A stretch of 64,000 nucleotides of DNA, taken from contig NZNT01000011.1 in NCBI GenBank assembly GCA_002695005.1, positions 1 to 64,000 of the forward strand, written 5' to 3'. The translations under genes and the position numbers were made by a program. This DNA is from Maritimibacter sp. (lineage in GTDB: Bacteria > Pseudomonadota > Alphaproteobacteria > Rhodobacterales > Rhodobacteraceae). Below, in pieces: positions 63,412-64,000 of this stretch. How positions within the stretch are numbered: position 1 is the stretch's first letter; every line of letters begins with the position of its first letter. The notes under the pieces were generated by a model. That model was not told the DNA's origin. It saw only the letters and a program-made list of their open reading frames with translations, and searched no databases.

Positions 63412-64000
63412 ATGCGGCGTCTCCTGTCCTGTCTGTTTCTGCTTCTTGCCGTGCCCGTGGCTGCGCAGGATGAGGGGATCGTCGCCGGTCTCAGTCAGAA
63501 CCGGGTGGCCATCGACGCGACCTTCGTGGGGTCGGAAATCCTCGTCTTCGGTGCGGTCAAACGCGAAACGCCGATACCGGAGGGTGAACTGGGCGTGATC
63601 GTCGTGATCGAGGGGCCGAGCGGACCTGTCACCGTGCGCCGCAAGGAGCGGATCGCGGGCATCTGGGTCAACTCCGACTCCGTTGTCGTGAACGATGCGC
63701 CCGCGTTCTATGCCATCGCAACCTCCGGCCCCTTCGACGACGTGCTCAATGAGGAGGCGAACAAGGCGCGGTTGGTCTCCATCGACGAGAGCGTCTGGAT
63801 CATGGATCGCGCGGACCGGGACGACGAAAAGGCCTTCGCCGATGCGGTCATCCGCATCCGGGAGGAGGAGGGGCTCTATTCGTTGGCCGAGGAGACTGTC
63901 CTCCTGGCGGAAGAGACGCTGTTTTCGACTGCCGTGACGTTGCCTTCGAACCTTGTCGAGGGGCTCTATTCCGCGCGCATCTATCTTACGCGCGAGGGCA
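63412..64000 (+). CDS. TIGR02186 family exported protein (truncated by window end)
   Basis: Open to the last base: signal peptide MRRLLSCLFLLLAVPVAAQD, then GIVAGLSQNRVAIDATFVGSE, a VKRETPIPEG region, and IWVNSDSVVVNDAPAFYAIA, hallmarks of TIGR02186, which pairs with TSUP permeases in Rhodobacterales. GTG 63409 is an alternative start. At least 196 residues present. Confidence 0.88.
   Translation, partial: MRRLLSCLFLLLAVPVAAQDEGIVAGLSQNRVAIDATFVGSEILVFGAVKRETPIPEGELGVIVVIEGPSGPVTVRRKERIAGIWVNSDSVVVNDAPAFYAIATSGPFDDVLNEEANKARLVSIDESVWIMDRADRDDEKAFADAVIRIREEEGLYSLAEETVLLAEETLFSTAVTLPSNLVEGLYSARIYLTREG

Overview
The window is a GC-rich piece of chromosome from an alphaproteobacterium, most probably a marine member of the Rhodobacteraceae (Rhodobacterales). 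The evidence is the gene order (aroA-cmk-rpsA-ihfB-lapA-trpF..trpB, leuA next to mreBCD-mrdA-rodA, a TSUP permease followed by a TIGR02186 protein), many ATGA/GTGA/TTGA stop-start overlaps, frequent GTG and TTG starts, and an iron-sulfur photolyase of the CryB/PhrB type. The genus cannot be read from the sequence. No insertion sequence, prophage, integrase or CRISPR array was seen.

Layout. 1-8 kb: DoxX protein, trmB, aroA, a small membrane protein, cmk, two coupled sulfotransferases, then rpsA with a structured upstream region. 8-14 kb: P-loop kinase, ihfB, lapA-like, trpF, GNAT, and trpB, with a tannase-like esterase on the opposite strand between trpF and trpB. 14.2-17.2 kb: a cluster of four small exported proteins (two with PepSY-like domains, two related to each other), most with acidic or repetitive tails, plus a membrane-anchored LuxR-type regulator; this is the least conventional gene cluster here. 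17.5-22.3 kb: pth-DUF2332-beta-lactamase-DUF2237 operon, with rplY separated from pth by an FkbM methyltransferase. 22.5-31 kb: MFS, FMN hydroxyacid dehydrogenase, ZIP, MaoC, nadE, and a 19-repeat MORN protein. 31-34 kb: TetR, photolyase, SDR. 34-42.7 kb: leuA with a leucine-rich leader peptide and nested hairpins, then the rod-shape cluster mreB-mreC-mreD-mrdA-rodA and a hydroxyacid dehydrogenase. 42.8-48.8 kb: SLC13 permease, YmdB-type phosphoesterase, 5-formyl-THF cyclo-ligase, mgtE, guanine deaminase. 48.9-51.7 kb: methyltransferase, tRNA-Ala(CGC), thioredoxin-2, geranylgeranyl-reductase family protein. 51.9-56.6 kb: gcvTHP under a tandem glycine riboswitch, with a terminator-like hairpin between gcvH and gcvP. 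56.7-64 kb: gamma-glutamylcyclotransferase-like, class IV aminotransferase, USP, EamA, NfuA-like, tsaB, rimI, purine nucleoside phosphorylase, TSUP permease and a truncated TIGR02186 gene.

Non-coding structure is the other striking aspect. A 140-bp hairpin element occurs twice at 95 percent identity, each copy 6-7 nt after the stop of a minus-strand gene. A second family (variable hairpin followed by an invariant GAAGTATTT tail) occurs at four places, the first cut by the window edge. A third GC-rich module is combined with either of these. Three helically phased palindromes inside a 9-bp inverted repeat lie between the sulfotransferases and rpsA, and an ICE-like dyad sits in the spacer of the nfuA-like promoter.

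Limits: all functional names rest on family recognition by eye; no alignment, structure prediction or database search was run.
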